DNA from: Brevundimonas mediterranea
GTDB lineage: Bacteria > Pseudomonadota > Alphaproteobacteria > Caulobacterales > Caulobacteraceae
Length of the DNA: 64,000 nucleotides
Direction: 5' to 3'
Assembly (NCBI RefSeq): GCF_014196125.1
Contig: NZ_JACIDA010000003.1
Span: forward strand, 1-64,000
In this document: positions 42,721-50,918 of the stretch, in pieces
Layout: each line of letters opens with the position of its first letter
How positions within the stretch are numbered: position 1 is the first letter of the stretch
Program-made: the position numbers and the translations under genes
Notes under the pieces: generated by a model
Databases searched by the model: none
What the model was told of the DNA's origin: nothing
What the model saw: the letters and a program-made list of their open reading frames with translations, nothing else

Positions 42721-44520
42721 ATGGGTTTTGTAGCCAATATCCGCAGGGACGTGCGCTTCGCGCGCGGCCTGTTCCGTCTGCTCAAGCGTATCAAGCCGAT
42801 CGAGCTGGATAGCGACATTCTGCTGTGCGACGACTTTGAAGAAGCCGTCGACAAGTTCGCCGACAATGTCGCCGTCGAGGACGAGCGCCGCAGCCTGACT
42901 TATCGCGACCTGGACGCCATGGCCAACCGCTATGCGCACTGGGCCAAGGGTCGCGGCCTGAACCGGGGCGACACCATCGCCCTGATGATGACCAATCGCG
43001 TCGAATATCTGGCGGCCTGGATCGGCTTCTCCAAGGTCGGCATCGCCACTGCCCTGATCAACACGAATCTGACGGGCCAGGGCCTGGCCCACTGCCTGAC
43101 CATCTCCAACGCCTTCCAGGTGGTGGCGGACGAGGATTGCTGGCGCCAGGTCGAGGCGACCCGCCCCCTGGTCGGCCACACCCTGATGCTGTGGGTCCTG
43201 GGCCTGGGCGACGAGGACGAATCCAGCGACCGACGCGGCCTGGACAAGCCGGTGCGCGGCGCCTCCTCGGTGCGGCCGTCCCGGTCGGTGCGCGAAGGCC
43301 TGACCAACCGCGACACGGCCCTGTATATCTACACCTCCGGCACCACCGGCCTGCCCAAGGCGGCCCGCATTCCGCATTCGCGCGCCCGGACCTATATGCG
43401 CGCCTTCGCCGGCGCCACCCGTTCGACGCCCAAGGACCGGATATTCAACGTCCTGCCGCTGTATCACTCGACCGGCGGCCTGGTCGGCGTCGGCGCGGCC
43501 CTGCTGAACGGGGCGCGCCTGGTGATCCGCAAGCGGTTCTCTGCCAGCAGCTTCTGGCCCGACGTGGTGGCGTCCGGCGCCACCATGTTCGTCTATATCG
43601 GCGAGTTGTGCCGCTATCTGGTGAACAGCACGCCCCAGGCCTACGAGCAGAAGCACAAGCTGCGTCTGGCCTTCGGCAACGGACTGCGCGCCGACGTCTG
43701 GCCCGAATTCCAGAGCCGGTTCAATATTCCCGAGGTGCTGGAGTTCTACGGCTCGACCGAGGGCAATGTCTCCCTGTTCAACTTCGACGGCAAACAGGGC
43801 GCGATCGGCCGTGTGCCCAGCTATCTGAAGAAACAGATCAACATCCGCCTGGTCCAGTTCGACGTGGACAGCGAACAGCCGATCCGCGGCCCGGACGGCC
43901 TGTGCCGCCTGACCCGCGTCGGCGAGATCGGTGAGGCCATAGGCGAGATCGGCAACGACATCCGCCATGACTTCTCGGGCTATGCCGACAAGGCCGCCTC
44001 GCAGAAGAAGATCCTGACCGACGTCTTCAAGAAGGGCGACCGCTGGTTCCGCACCGGCGACCTGATGAAACAGGACGCCGAGGGCTATTTCTACTTCGTC
44101 GACCGGATGGGCGACACCTTCCGCTGGAAGGGCGAGAACGTCTCGACCTCCGAGGTCGAGCAGGTGCTGATGGAAGGCCCCGGCGTGTCCGAGGCCATCG
44201 TCTACGGCGTCCCCGTGCCCGGCCAGGACGGCAAGGCCGGGATGGCCGCCCTGGTGACGGACGCCAAGTTCGACCCCAAGGCCTTCGCCGAACACGTCGA
44301 GGGCCGCCTGCCCGCCTACGCCCAGCCGGTCTTCGTGCGGCTGATCGAAGCGGCCGAGACGACCGGCACCTTCAAATACCGCAAAGCCGACCTGGTGGCC
44401 GACGGGTTCGATCCGGAAAAGACCGGGGCGGCCCTGTATGTGCGCGGCGGCAAGACCGGCTATCAGAAGCTGACGGCGGCGGCGCGGACGGCCATTCTGA
44501 ACGGTGAAGGCCGGCTGTGA
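42721..44520 (+). CDS. Long-chain acyl-CoA synthetase
   Basis: A 599-residue ANL-family enzyme activating fatty acids to acyl-CoA through acyl-AMP. The AMP loop YIYTSGTTGLPKAARIPHSRA (from about residue 200), the YGSTEGNVSLFN motif and DRMGDTFRWKGENVSTSEVE near the C-terminal domain place it in the very-long-chain / FATP-like branch rather than classic FadD. The start MGFVANIRRDVRFARG at ATG 42721 was chosen from the beginning of the conserved part and a GGAG about 11 bases up. It is monocistronic, ending at a strong terminator. Confidence 0.92.
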   Translation: MGFVANIRRDVRFARGLFRLLKRIKPIELDSDILLCDDFEEAVDKFADNVAVEDERRSLTYRDLDAMANRYAHWAKGRGLNRGDTIALMMTNRVEYLAAWIGFSKVGIATALINTNLTGQGLAHCLTISNAFQVVADEDCWRQVEATRPLVGHTLMLWVLGLGDEDESSDRRGLDKPVRGASSVRPSRSVREGLTNRDTALYIYTSGTTGLPKAARIPHSRARTYMRAFAGATRSTPKDRIFNVLPLYHSTGGLVGVGAALLNGARLVIRKRFSASSFWPDVVASGATMFVYIGELCRYLVNSTPQAYEQKHKLRLAFGNGLRADVWPEFQSRFNIPEVLEFYGSTEGNVSLFNFDGKQGAIGRVPSYLKKQINIRLVQFDVDSEQPIRGPDGLCRLTRVGEIGEAIGEIGNDIRHDFSGYADKAASQKKILTDVFKKGDRWFRTGDLMKQDAEGYFYFVDRMGDTFRWKGENVSTSEVEQVLMEGPGVSEAIVYGVPVPGQDGKAGMAALVTDAKFDPKAFAEHVEGRLPAYAQPVFVRLIEAAETTGTFKYRKADLVADGFDPEKTGAALYVRGGKTGYQKLTAAARTAILNGEGRL

Positions 44521-44526
44521 CATTGT

Positions 44527-44554
44527 AAGACGGCGTTTCCCGAAACGCCGTCTT
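44527..44554 (+). terminator. Terminator after the acyl-CoA synthetase
   Basis: 12-bp stem AAGACGGCGTTT / AAACGCCGTCTT with loop CCCG, followed by AATCAAT. It is a strong hairpin with a weak T-tract. Confidence 0.75.
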
Positions 44555-44606
44555 AATCAATAACGGTCATCACTTGACGCCTCTCGCGTCAGGATACCGC
44601 GTCTCC

Positions 44607-45473
44607 ATGTTCCAGATCATCGGCATCGTACTGCTGTTCGGCCTCGTGTTCGGCAGCTACGCCATCTCGGGCGGCAAGTTCGAGGTCATCATGCACGCCG
44701 CGCCCCACGAACTGATGGCGATCGGCGGCGCGGGCATCGCGGCCTTCCTGATCTCCAACTCCATGACGGTGATCAAGGGTTCGTTGGCGGGTCTGGGCAA
44801 GACCTTCGCCGGACCGAAATGGAAGAAGCAGGATTACAAGGACCTGCTGTCCCTACTGTTCCAGCTGACCAAGACCATGAAATCCAAGGGCGTCGTCGCC
44901 CTGGAAAGCCATATCGAAAAGCCCAAGGAATCGACCATCTTCCAGAAGTACCCCAAGGTGCTGAAGGACCATTTCGCCGTCGACTTCATCTGCGACACGC
45001 TCCGGATGATGACGATGAATCTGGAGGATCCGCACCAGGTCGAGGACGCGATGGAGAAACAACTCGAAAAGCATCATCACGAGCATCTCGACAACGCCCA
45101 CGCCTTGCAGAACCTGGCGGACGCCCTGCCCGCACTGGGCATCGTCGCGGCCGTGCTGGGCGTCATCAAGACCATGGGCTCGATCACCGAGCCGCCGGAA
45201 ATCCTGGGCGGCATGATCGGCGGCGCCCTGGTCGGCACCTTCATGGGCGTGTTCATGGCCTATGGCCTGGTCGGCCCGTTCGCGGCGCGCCTGACCTCGA
45301 TCATCAATGAGGAAGCAGCCTACTACAAGATGATCCAGTCCGTGCTGATCGCCCACCTGCACGGCAACGCCGCCCAGATCTCGGTCGAGATCGGCCGCGG
45401 CGACATTCCCTCCGCCTCCCAGCCGTCCTTCGCAGAAATGGAAGAAGTGCTGAACAATATCGGCAACGACTGA
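44607..45473 (+). CDS. motA: Flagellar motor stator protein MotA
   Basis: A 288-residue inner-membrane protein forming the proton channel of the flagellar stator with MotB. Four membrane segments: two near the N-terminus (about 1-20 and 30-50) and two near residues 165-215 (ALPALGIVAAVLGVIKTMGSI and GGMIGGALVGTFMGVFMAYGLVGP). The large cytosolic loop between them contains the charged region that contacts FliG. The start is ATG 44607 (MFQIIGIVLLFGLVFGSYAISGG, the usual MotA opening). motB is not next to it, as in Caulobacter, where the two genes are apart. Confidence 0.95.
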   Translation: MFQIIGIVLLFGLVFGSYAISGGKFEVIMHAAPHELMAIGGAGIAAFLISNSMTVIKGSLAGLGKTFAGPKWKKQDYKDLLSLLFQLTKTMKSKGVVALESHIEKPKESTIFQKYPKVLKDHFAVDFICDTLRMMTMNLEDPHQVEDAMEKQLEKHHHEHLDNAHALQNLADALPALGIVAAVLGVIKTMGSITEPPEILGGMIGGALVGTFMGVFMAYGLVGPFAARLTSIINEEAAYYKMIQSVLIAHLHGNAAQISVEIGRGDIPSASQPSFAEMEEVLNNIGND

Positions 45474-45525
45474 GGTCGAGCGCGCCGGAACGTCCGGCCG
45501 CGCGACGAGTTTCAGACGCGGCATG

Positions 45526-45568
45526 ACGCCGCCGTGATCCCGGCTTGCCCCGAGGTTCACGGCGGCGT
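45526..45568. other. Inverted repeat downstream of motA
   Basis: Perfect 12-bp arms ACGCCGCCGTGA (45526-45537) and TCACGGCGGCGT (45557-45568) with a 19-base loop, between motA and the next lipoprotein gene. Possible transcript-end structure; no T-run. Confidence 0.5.
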
Positions 45569-45622
45569 TATCGTTTCCAGCGAGGCTTTCGGCCTCGCGA
45601 ACAGCCTTCGGAGGATTGTCCC

Positions 45623-45952
45623 ATGCGCATCACCGCCCTTATCGCCGCCTCGGCCGCCGCCCTGATCATCGCCGGGTGCCAGAAGGCGCCGGAAGAAAAG
45701 GCTCAGGAAGCCGCCAGCGACGCGGTCGAAGCGGCCGGAACCGCCGCCGACGCCGCCCTGACCGCCGACCAGGCCGCTGCGGAAGCCGCCGCCGCCGCCA
45801 ATGAAGCCGCTCAGGACGCCGGCGCCGCCACCGCCTCCGCACCGTCCCCCGAAGGCGCGCCCGCAGCGACCGATCCAGCGGCCGGGCAAGCCGCCGCCCC
45901 GGCGACCGACCACGGATCGGCCCAGGCCGCCGGCCACGACACCGGCCACTGA
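45623..45952 (+). CDS. Small alanine-rich lipoprotein
   Basis: A 109-residue lipoprotein: signal peptide with lipobox LIIAGC (Cys near residue 19), then QKAPEEKAQEAA and a long helical Ala-rich chain, becoming Pro/Ala/Gly-rich, and ending in a His-containing segment GHDTGH. It resembles small envelope spacer lipoproteins; no function assigned. GGAGG lies 8 bases before the ATG. A terminator follows directly. Confidence 0.75.
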   Translation: MRITALIAASAAALIIAGCQKAPEEKAQEAASDAVEAAGTAADAALTADQAAAEAAAAANEAAQDAGAATASAPSPEGAPAATDPAAGQAAAPATDHGSAQAAGHDTGH

Positions 45953-45973
45953 GTCTTCCCGCTCTCCGCGACA

Positions 45974-46002
45974 GGGCCGCTCCGCCGGGGGCGGCCCTTT
46001 TT
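45974..46002 (+). terminator. Rho-independent terminator
   Basis: Stem GGGCCGC / GCGGCCC with a 10-base loop, then TTTTT (45998-46002). Confidence 0.85.
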
Positions 46003-46034
46003 CGTATCGGCGGTGGAGGTGCTAGAGCCGCGTC

Positions 46035-47807
46035 ATGACGACCGACGACACCGCCCCGCACCTGACCTGGACCGATGACGACGAACCACGCTCCGGCCGG
46101 TTCGGCGACGTCTATTTCTCACGCGACGACGGTCTGGCCGAGACCCGCGCTGTCTTCCTGGAAGGCTGCGGCCTGCCGGACGCCTGGGCCGGGCGACGCC
46201 ATTTCACCGTGGCCGAGTTGGGGTTCGGCACCGGGCTGAACATCGCCGCCCTGCTGGACCTGTGGCGCCGCACCCGGCCCGAGAACGGGCGGCTGCACAT
46301 CTTCTCCGTCGAGGGGTTTCCCCTGACCGCCGACGAGGCGCGCCGCGCCCTGGGCGCCTGGCCCGACCTGGCGGAGGCGGCCCTGGCCCTGATCGAGGCC
46401 TGGCCGGAGCGGACCCCGGGCTTTCACCGGGTCGATCTGCCGGGGTTCCACGCGGTGCTGGACGTCGCCGTCGGCGACGTCGACTGGGCCCTGGACCAGT
46501 GGTCGGGATCGGCCGACGCCTGGTTCCTGGACGGTTTCTCGCCGGCCCTGAACCCCGGCATGTGGTCCGAAACGGTGATGGACCGGATCGCCGCCCGGTC
46601 GGCCCCCGGCGCGCGAGTCGCCACCTTCACGGTCGCCGGCGCGGTTCGACGCGGCCTGTCGGAACGCGGCTTCGTGGTCGAGAAGAAACCCGGCCACGGT
46701 CGCAAGCGGGAACGGCTGGAGGCGCGGCGGGACGGCGCCCCGACGCCCGACCTGACCCCGCGCGTCGCCATTGTCGGCGCCGGGGTCGCCGGAGCCGCCG
46801 TGGCCCGCGCCCTGGTCGCGTCAGGGATCGTGCCCGTTGTGATCGAGGGCGTGCGGCCCGGCGCGGGCGGATCTGGCTTTCCGGCCGGACTGGCGACGCC
46901 ACGCCTCGACGCCGGGGACGCGGCCATCGCCGGCCTGTACGCCCAGGCGCTGGAACGGGCGCGGCATCTGTATGACGCCACCCCTGGCGCCGTACTGGGC
47001 CAGGGCGTCCTGCAACTGCCCCAGGCGGCGCGCGATCCGGCCCGATTCGCCAAGATCGCCGCCCAACCCCTGTGGCGCGACGGGGCCATGTCCGTGATCG
47101 ACGCCGAGGCCGCCGCAGACCGCCTGGGCGAGCGGACCGCCGTGGGCGGGCTGATGATGGCCGACGCCCGCGTGATCCAGGCCGCCGCCATCCTGTCGGC
47201 GTGGCTGAAGGCCGTGCCGCTGGTCGCCGCGACCGTGGCCCGAATCGAGCGCGACGACGACGGCTGGACCCTGCGCGACGCCCAGGGCGGGATCCTGGCT
47301 CAGGCGGACGCGGTGGTGGTGACGGCCGGCTGGGGAACGGCCGGACTGCTGACGGACGCCGACCTGTCGCCCGTCCGGGGCCAGGCCGACTGGGTCGAGG
47401 GTCCGGCGATCCCTGGCGTGGCTTGGGGCGGCTATGTCGCGCCGACCGGAACGGGCGTCCTGTTCGGGGCCACCCATGACCGCGACGATGTGAACCCGGA
47501 GCCGCGCGACGCCGACAGCGCCCGGAACCTGGACACGCTGCGCACACGCCTGCCGCATCTGGCCGCCCAGGCGGAGGCCGGCGTCCGCCATCGCCGGGTC
47601 GCCATCCGGGCCACGACACGCGACCGGCTGCCGCTGGCGGGTCGTCGAGCGGACGGGCTTTATCTGCTGTCGGGTCTGGGTTCACGCGGCTTCTGCGTGG
47701 CGCCCTTGCTGGGCGAACATGTCGCCGCCCTGATCGCCGGTACGCCATCGCCGCTTCCTGCAACGCTTTTTGGACGGATTGATCCTGACCGTCCGGGGCC
47801 GGCTTGA
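46035..47807 (+). CDS. mnmC: tRNA 5-methylaminomethyl-2-thiouridine biosynthesis bifunctional protein MnmC
   Basis: A 590-residue enzyme finishing the mnm5(s2)U modification at the tRNA wobble position. The N-terminal methyltransferase (MnmD, about residues 1-235) has the SAM motif ELGFGTGLNIAALLDLW and WFLDGFSPALNPGMW. The C-terminal FAD oxidase (from about 240) has VAIVGAGVAGAAVARALVASG and ends LSGLGSRGFCVAPLLGEHVA. It lacks an obvious ribosome site: GGAGG is 14 bases up. Other Mnm proteins are not in the window. Confidence 0.95.
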   Translation: MTTDDTAPHLTWTDDDEPRSGRFGDVYFSRDDGLAETRAVFLEGCGLPDAWAGRRHFTVAELGFGTGLNIAALLDLWRRTRPENGRLHIFSVEGFPLTADEARRALGAWPDLAEAALALIEAWPERTPGFHRVDLPGFHAVLDVAVGDVDWALDQWSGSADAWFLDGFSPALNPGMWSETVMDRIAARSAPGARVATFTVAGAVRRGLSERGFVVEKKPGHGRKRERLEARRDGAPTPDLTPRVAIVGAGVAGAAVARALVASGIVPVVIEGVRPGAGGSGFPAGLATPRLDAGDAAIAGLYAQALERARHLYDATPGAVLGQGVLQLPQAARDPARFAKIAAQPLWRDGAMSVIDAEAAADRLGERTAVGGLMMADARVIQAAAILSAWLKAVPLVAATVARIERDDDGWTLRDAQGGILAQADAVVVTAGWGTAGLLTDADLSPVRGQADWVEGPAIPGVAWGGYVAPTGTGVLFGATHDRDDVNPEPRDADSARNLDTLRTRLPHLAAQAEAGVRHRRVAIRATTRDRLPLAGRRADGLYLLSGLGSRGFCVAPLLGEHVAALIAGTPSPLPATLFGRIDPDRPGPA

Positions 47808-47873
47808 TCACTCTTCAGGCTGTGTTCATGTGCGGCGTCCCTCCCTGTTCCTGACCCCGCAATGGAGACTTCG

Positions 47874-48299
47874 ATGCGTATCCTGCTGACCGCCGCGCTC
47901 GCCGCCTCGACGGTGGCGGCCCTGGGCCTTTCCGCCTGCGCGCCCGCCGCCACCACGGCCGTCGCCGCCGCCGCAGATGGTGAAAACACCACCGCCCGCT
48001 GCTTCCGCACCGACAATGTCCGCAACTTCCGCGCCGATCGCCAATCCAACCTCTACATCCGGTCGCTGCGCAACGATGTGTTCCAGATCAACACCAGCGG
48101 CGGCTGCTGGGATCTGGATTCGGCCCTGTCCATCGCCGTGACGCCGACCCTCGGCGGATCCGACACCGTCTGCGTCGGCGATCCGGTCCAGATCATCGTG
48201 CCGAACGCCGATCCGGGTCGCCGCACCTGCCGGGCCTTCGTCGCCAAGTCGCTGACCGCCGAAGAGGTGGCCGCCCTGCCGGATCGCGCCAGACCCTGA
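47874..48299 (+). CDS. Small lipoprotein, DUF6491-like
   Basis: A 141-residue lipoprotein. The signal peptide ends in a lipobox, LGLSAC, followed by APAATT. The mature part carries four Cys (RCFRTDN, GGCWDL, DTVCVGD, RRTCRAF), suggesting two disulfides, and a pattern of short strands with LYIRSLRNDVFQIN. This layout fits the uncharacterised DUF6491 group, although I cannot confirm it. ATG 47874 (GGAG six bases up) was preferred to ATG 47862. Function unknown. Confidence 0.75.
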   Translation: MRILLTAALAASTVAALGLSACAPAATTAVAAAADGENTTARCFRTDNVRNFRADRQSNLYIRSLRNDVFQINTSGGCWDLDSALSIAVTPTLGGSDTVCVGDPVQIIVPNADPGRRTCRAFVAKSLTAEEVAALPDRARP

Positions 48300-48374
48300 T
48301 CCGCTGCCGTCGCGGGGGCGGCTTGAAATTGGGCGATCACGGGTATCAAATCCTCTTCTTCACGGGAGGAAGAC

Positions 48375-48833
48375 ATGCGCGGAATCGCCAAATTGACCTT
48401 TGCCACACTGACCGTTGTCGGCGTCGCGGCCCTGACGGCGGCGACGCCCGCCGCAGCCGAGACCTGGACCCGTTTCTCGGCCAGCGACCGGACCGTCTAT
48501 CTGATCGATCAGGACACCCTGACGCCGGTCGACGGCGTCGCCACGGCCCGCTTCGCCCGCGTTCCAGCACACGGCGACGCGGCCGACCAGAGCCATGAGG
48601 TCGAGGAGTTGGCGGTCCGCTGCTCGGACGGCCAGTCCCGCACCGTCGCAACCGTCGTCCACGGCCCGGACGGCGCGGAAGCAGAACGGATCGCCGAAGA
48701 CGCCCCGTGGGACGCCACCCCCTCCGGCGGCGTGTACGGCGCCCTCAAGTCTTTCGCCTGCGACGGCATGCGACCCCAGGGCGCGCCCTGGCCGACCATC
48801 GCCGCCTTCATCGCGGGCGGGCGCGGGAGCTAG
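48375..48833 (+). CDS. Secreted hypothetical protein
   Basis: A 152-residue protein with a signal peptide (1-28, TPAAA-ETW). The mature part, starting TWTRFSASDRTVYLIDQDTL, has an alternating strand pattern and two Cys (CSDG and ACDG) that may pair. The general look (signal peptide, W-x-R-x-S-x-S, two Cys) resembles surface-adhesin protein E-like small domains; this is only a suggestion. GGGAGG lies 6 bases before the ATG. Possibly co-transcribed with the preceding lipoprotein (75-base gap). Confidence 0.7.
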   Translation: MRGIAKLTFATLTVVGVAALTAATPAAAETWTRFSASDRTVYLIDQDTLTPVDGVATARFARVPAHGDAADQSHEVEELAVRCSDGQSRTVATVVHGPDGAEAERIAEDAPWDATPSGGVYGALKSFACDGMRPQGAPWPTIAAFIAGGRGS

Positions 48834-48937
48834 GCGCCCCGCTGTGCTGGTGGCCGTAGCTGCGGGGCCGCAGCCTCCAATGATTGGGCCTTACACCCAG
48901 GCACACTTCTATAAACGCTAACTTTTCGCGGCATGAT

Positions 48938-48955
48938 ACGCTACAAACGTAGCGT
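48938..48955. promoter_or_regulatory. Palindromic operator upstream of the BlaI-like gene
   Basis: Perfect 7-bp arms ACGCTAC and GTAGCGT around AAAC. It contains the core TAC-A...GTA seen in BlaI/MecI operators and lies 9 bases before the repressor start. The 13-mer CGCTACAAACGTA (48939-48951) occurs again at 50879-50891 in front of the serine hydrolase gene. Confidence 0.75.
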
Positions 48956-48963
48956 GGTTAGAA

Positions 48964-49347
48964 ATGGAAATTGCCATGCTCGAGTTATTGCCTCGGCGCG
49001 AACGTGAAGTCTTCGAAGCCCTGTGCCGCATGGGCGAGGCGACAGGCGCGGCTATGCGCGACGCGCTCAGCCATCAGCCGGCGGACTCGACCGTGCGAAC
49101 CCTCCTCTCTCGTCTCGAGCGACGTGGCATGGTCGTCAGATCCTCGGATCGACCGGCCGTCTATCGGCCTGCCCCTCAGGTCCGTCCCATGGCCGAGCGC
49201 GCCATGCGCGACGTCATCGACACCTTCTACGCCGGCTCCGCAGCGTCCGCCGCGACAGCCCTTCTGGGCCTCTCAAAGCCGCTGACCGCCGCAGACCGCG
49301 CCGCCCTTCTCGCAGCGATCGAAGCGATGGACGACGATCAGCCATGA
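48964..49347 (+). CDS. BlaI/MecI/CopY-family transcriptional repressor
   Basis: A 127-residue winged-helix repressor. The N-terminal DNA-binding domain reads LLPRREREVFEALCRMGEATGAAMRDAL, then the recognition region PADSTVRTLLSRLERRGMVVRSSDRPAVYRPA, the typical BlaI pattern. A C-terminal dimerisation helix (residues 75-125) follows. In BlaI systems this protein is cut or released when the partner sensor is active. The start is ATG 48964 or 48976; no strong ribosome site distinguishes them. The stop overlaps the M56 gene by four bases (ATGA), so repressor and protease are translationally coupled. A palindrome lies directly upstream. Confidence 0.88.
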   Translation: MEIAMLELLPRREREVFEALCRMGEATGAAMRDALSHQPADSTVRTLLSRLERRGMVVRSSDRPAVYRPAPQVRPMAERAMRDVIDTFYAGSAASAATALLGLSKPLTAADRAALLAAIEAMDDDQP

Positions 49348-50804
49348 CAATCGCGCTCATTCTCAGCGTCACCCTGAAGTCGACGCTCATCGCCCTCGGC
49401 GGTCTCCTCTTGGCGCATCACCTGCGTCGCCATGCGGCGCGCAGCCGGGTTTTCGTCCTCCGCTTGACGCTCCTGGCCCTGGCGGCCTGCGTGGCGACAG
49501 CCGCTGCGCCCCCGCTCATCGGCGTGGCTTGGCCGGCGCCGCCGCTCGCAAAGGCGTCTACCCAGCCGGATGTGCAAGCGACCATCGCCATGCCGCTTAC
49601 ACCCGCGCTGGACGGGGTCTTGACGGCGAGGTGGTCGCCGCCGTCGCCGGCCTTCCTCGCCACTTTGCTCCTCTACGGTCTAGGCGTCGCCGCGACCGGG
49701 GCGCCCTTGATCGCGGGCCTTTGTTTGCTCACGCGCTGGTCCCGCGAGGCCACGCCGCTCACCAGAGGGAGGTGGATGGAGACGCTCCAGCAACTGGCGC
49801 CCCTGACTCGGACACGCCTGGCGACCAGCGCGGCGATCCAGAGCCCGCTCTCTTGGGGCGCGGCGCCGAGCTGGATTCTGATCGACCCAGTGACCCTTGG
49901 TCGGCCCGACTGCGCGCCTTCGGTCCTGGCGCACGAACTGGCCCACACGCGCGCCGGCGACTGGGCCTTCCACATGCTCTCGGGCGCTCTCAGGGCTCTG
50001 TTCTGGTTCAATCCGCTGGTCTGGCGGCTTCATGCGGCGCTCGTTGATGCGGCTGAAGAGGCGGCCGATGACGCGGCGATCCAGATCGTCGGCCGCAAAC
50101 GTCTCGCGGGAACCTTGCTAAACTTGGGCGGAAATTTCGGGCGCACGCCCTCCGCTGGCCTAGCCCTGGTCGGAGCCGGGTCCGGTCTGAAGGCCCGCAT
50201 CCAACGCCTCGCGGCGCCGCCTATTGCGCCATCGAAATCCGGGTTCCGCCGAGCGGTGGGAAGCTTGGCGGTGCTGGCGGCGTCCGTTCTTTCCATCGGC
50301 CCCGCCGCGCACGGCCCGCTTGAAACCGTTTTGGAGACGCCGTTGATCGGGCCAACTTCCGACCGCCTCCGACCGGGACGCCAGGTTGTCGATATCGTCC
50401 GCACTGTAAGCCCAGGAGCCGACGATCACGCCCTGCGCGCTCCGGAGCCCTTCGTCGAACCTTCGCCAGCGACGGCCGGCGTTGACGCCAGGAGTTTCGC
50501 GCCCCTGGACCACGCCGCGCCCAAGTCGTCTTTGGACGACCCGGCGGCGCTGGAACAGGCTGAAAGAACACGTATCGACGCCGACCGCGCATGGGAGAAG
50601 GCGTCCGTCGCCTGGGCGTCTGCAGACCGCGCGCAGGGGGCGGCCGACCGTGATCATGCGGCGGCGGCTATCGCATGGGCGCTCGCCGAGACGCGGCGCC
50701 TCGACGCTTCGCAATCTCACTTGGCGGCGCGAGGCGCCAGCTTTGAGGCCGAGGCGTCCCGTGCTGCGGTGGCGGCGAACCGCGCGGCGACGGCGAACCT
50801 CTAG
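49344..50804 (+). CDS. BlaR1-like M56 membrane metalloprotease with helical C-terminus
   Basis: A 486-residue inner-membrane protein. Hydrophobic segments lie at about 4-25, 36-60, 103-130 and 308-325. The zinc motif HELAH is at residues 197-201 and a following EEAADDAA gives the third-ligand region, as in BlaR1. After the last membrane segment the protein ends in about 160 residues that lack the penicillin-binding transpeptidase domain of BlaR1 (no SxxK or KTG). Instead the last 90 residues are an Ala-rich, charged helix with repeated A-x2-A-W units, possibly a coiled coil. It is inferred to cleave or inactivate the BlaI partner; the signal sensed is unknown. Confidence 0.85.
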   Translation: MTIALILSVTLKSTLIALGGLLLAHHLRRHAARSRVFVLRLTLLALAACVATAAAPPLIGVAWPAPPLAKASTQPDVQATIAMPLTPALDGVLTARWSPPSPAFLATLLLYGLGVAATGAPLIAGLCLLTRWSREATPLTRGRWMETLQQLAPLTRTRLATSAAIQSPLSWGAAPSWILIDPVTLGRPDCAPSVLAHELAHTRAGDWAFHMLSGALRALFWFNPLVWRLHAALVDAAEEAADDAAIQIVGRKRLAGTLLNLGGNFGRTPSAGLALVGAGSGLKARIQRLAAPPIAPSKSGFRRAVGSLAVLAASVLSIGPAAHGPLETVLETPLIGPTSDRLRPGRQVVDIVRTVSPGADDHALRAPEPFVEPSPATAGVDARSFAPLDHAAPKSSLDDPAALEQAERTRIDADRAWEKASVAWASADRAQGAADRDHAAAAIAWALAETRRLDASQSHLAARGASFEAEASRAAVAANRAATANL

Positions 50805-50878
50805 ACCCCGTCCGACCTGCTGGTTGCAAACGCGTGCGTTCGACGGCCCGTCGCCGTAGCTTGACCCCGACGTCGAAA

Positions 50879-50908
50879 CGCTACAAACGTAACGTTACAT
50901 TTGTAGCG
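50879..50908. promoter_or_regulatory. 30-bp palindromic operator upstream of the serine hydrolase
   Basis: Outer arms CGCTACAAA (50879-50887) and TTTGTAGCG (50900-50908) enclose the palindrome GTAACGTTAC. The whole differs from perfect symmetry at one base pair. It overlaps the 5' side of the GGAGG ribosome site of the gene starting at 50919. It shares CGCTACAAACGTA with the operator at 48938. Confidence 0.8.
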
Positions 50909-50918
50909 GAGGTGTGGC

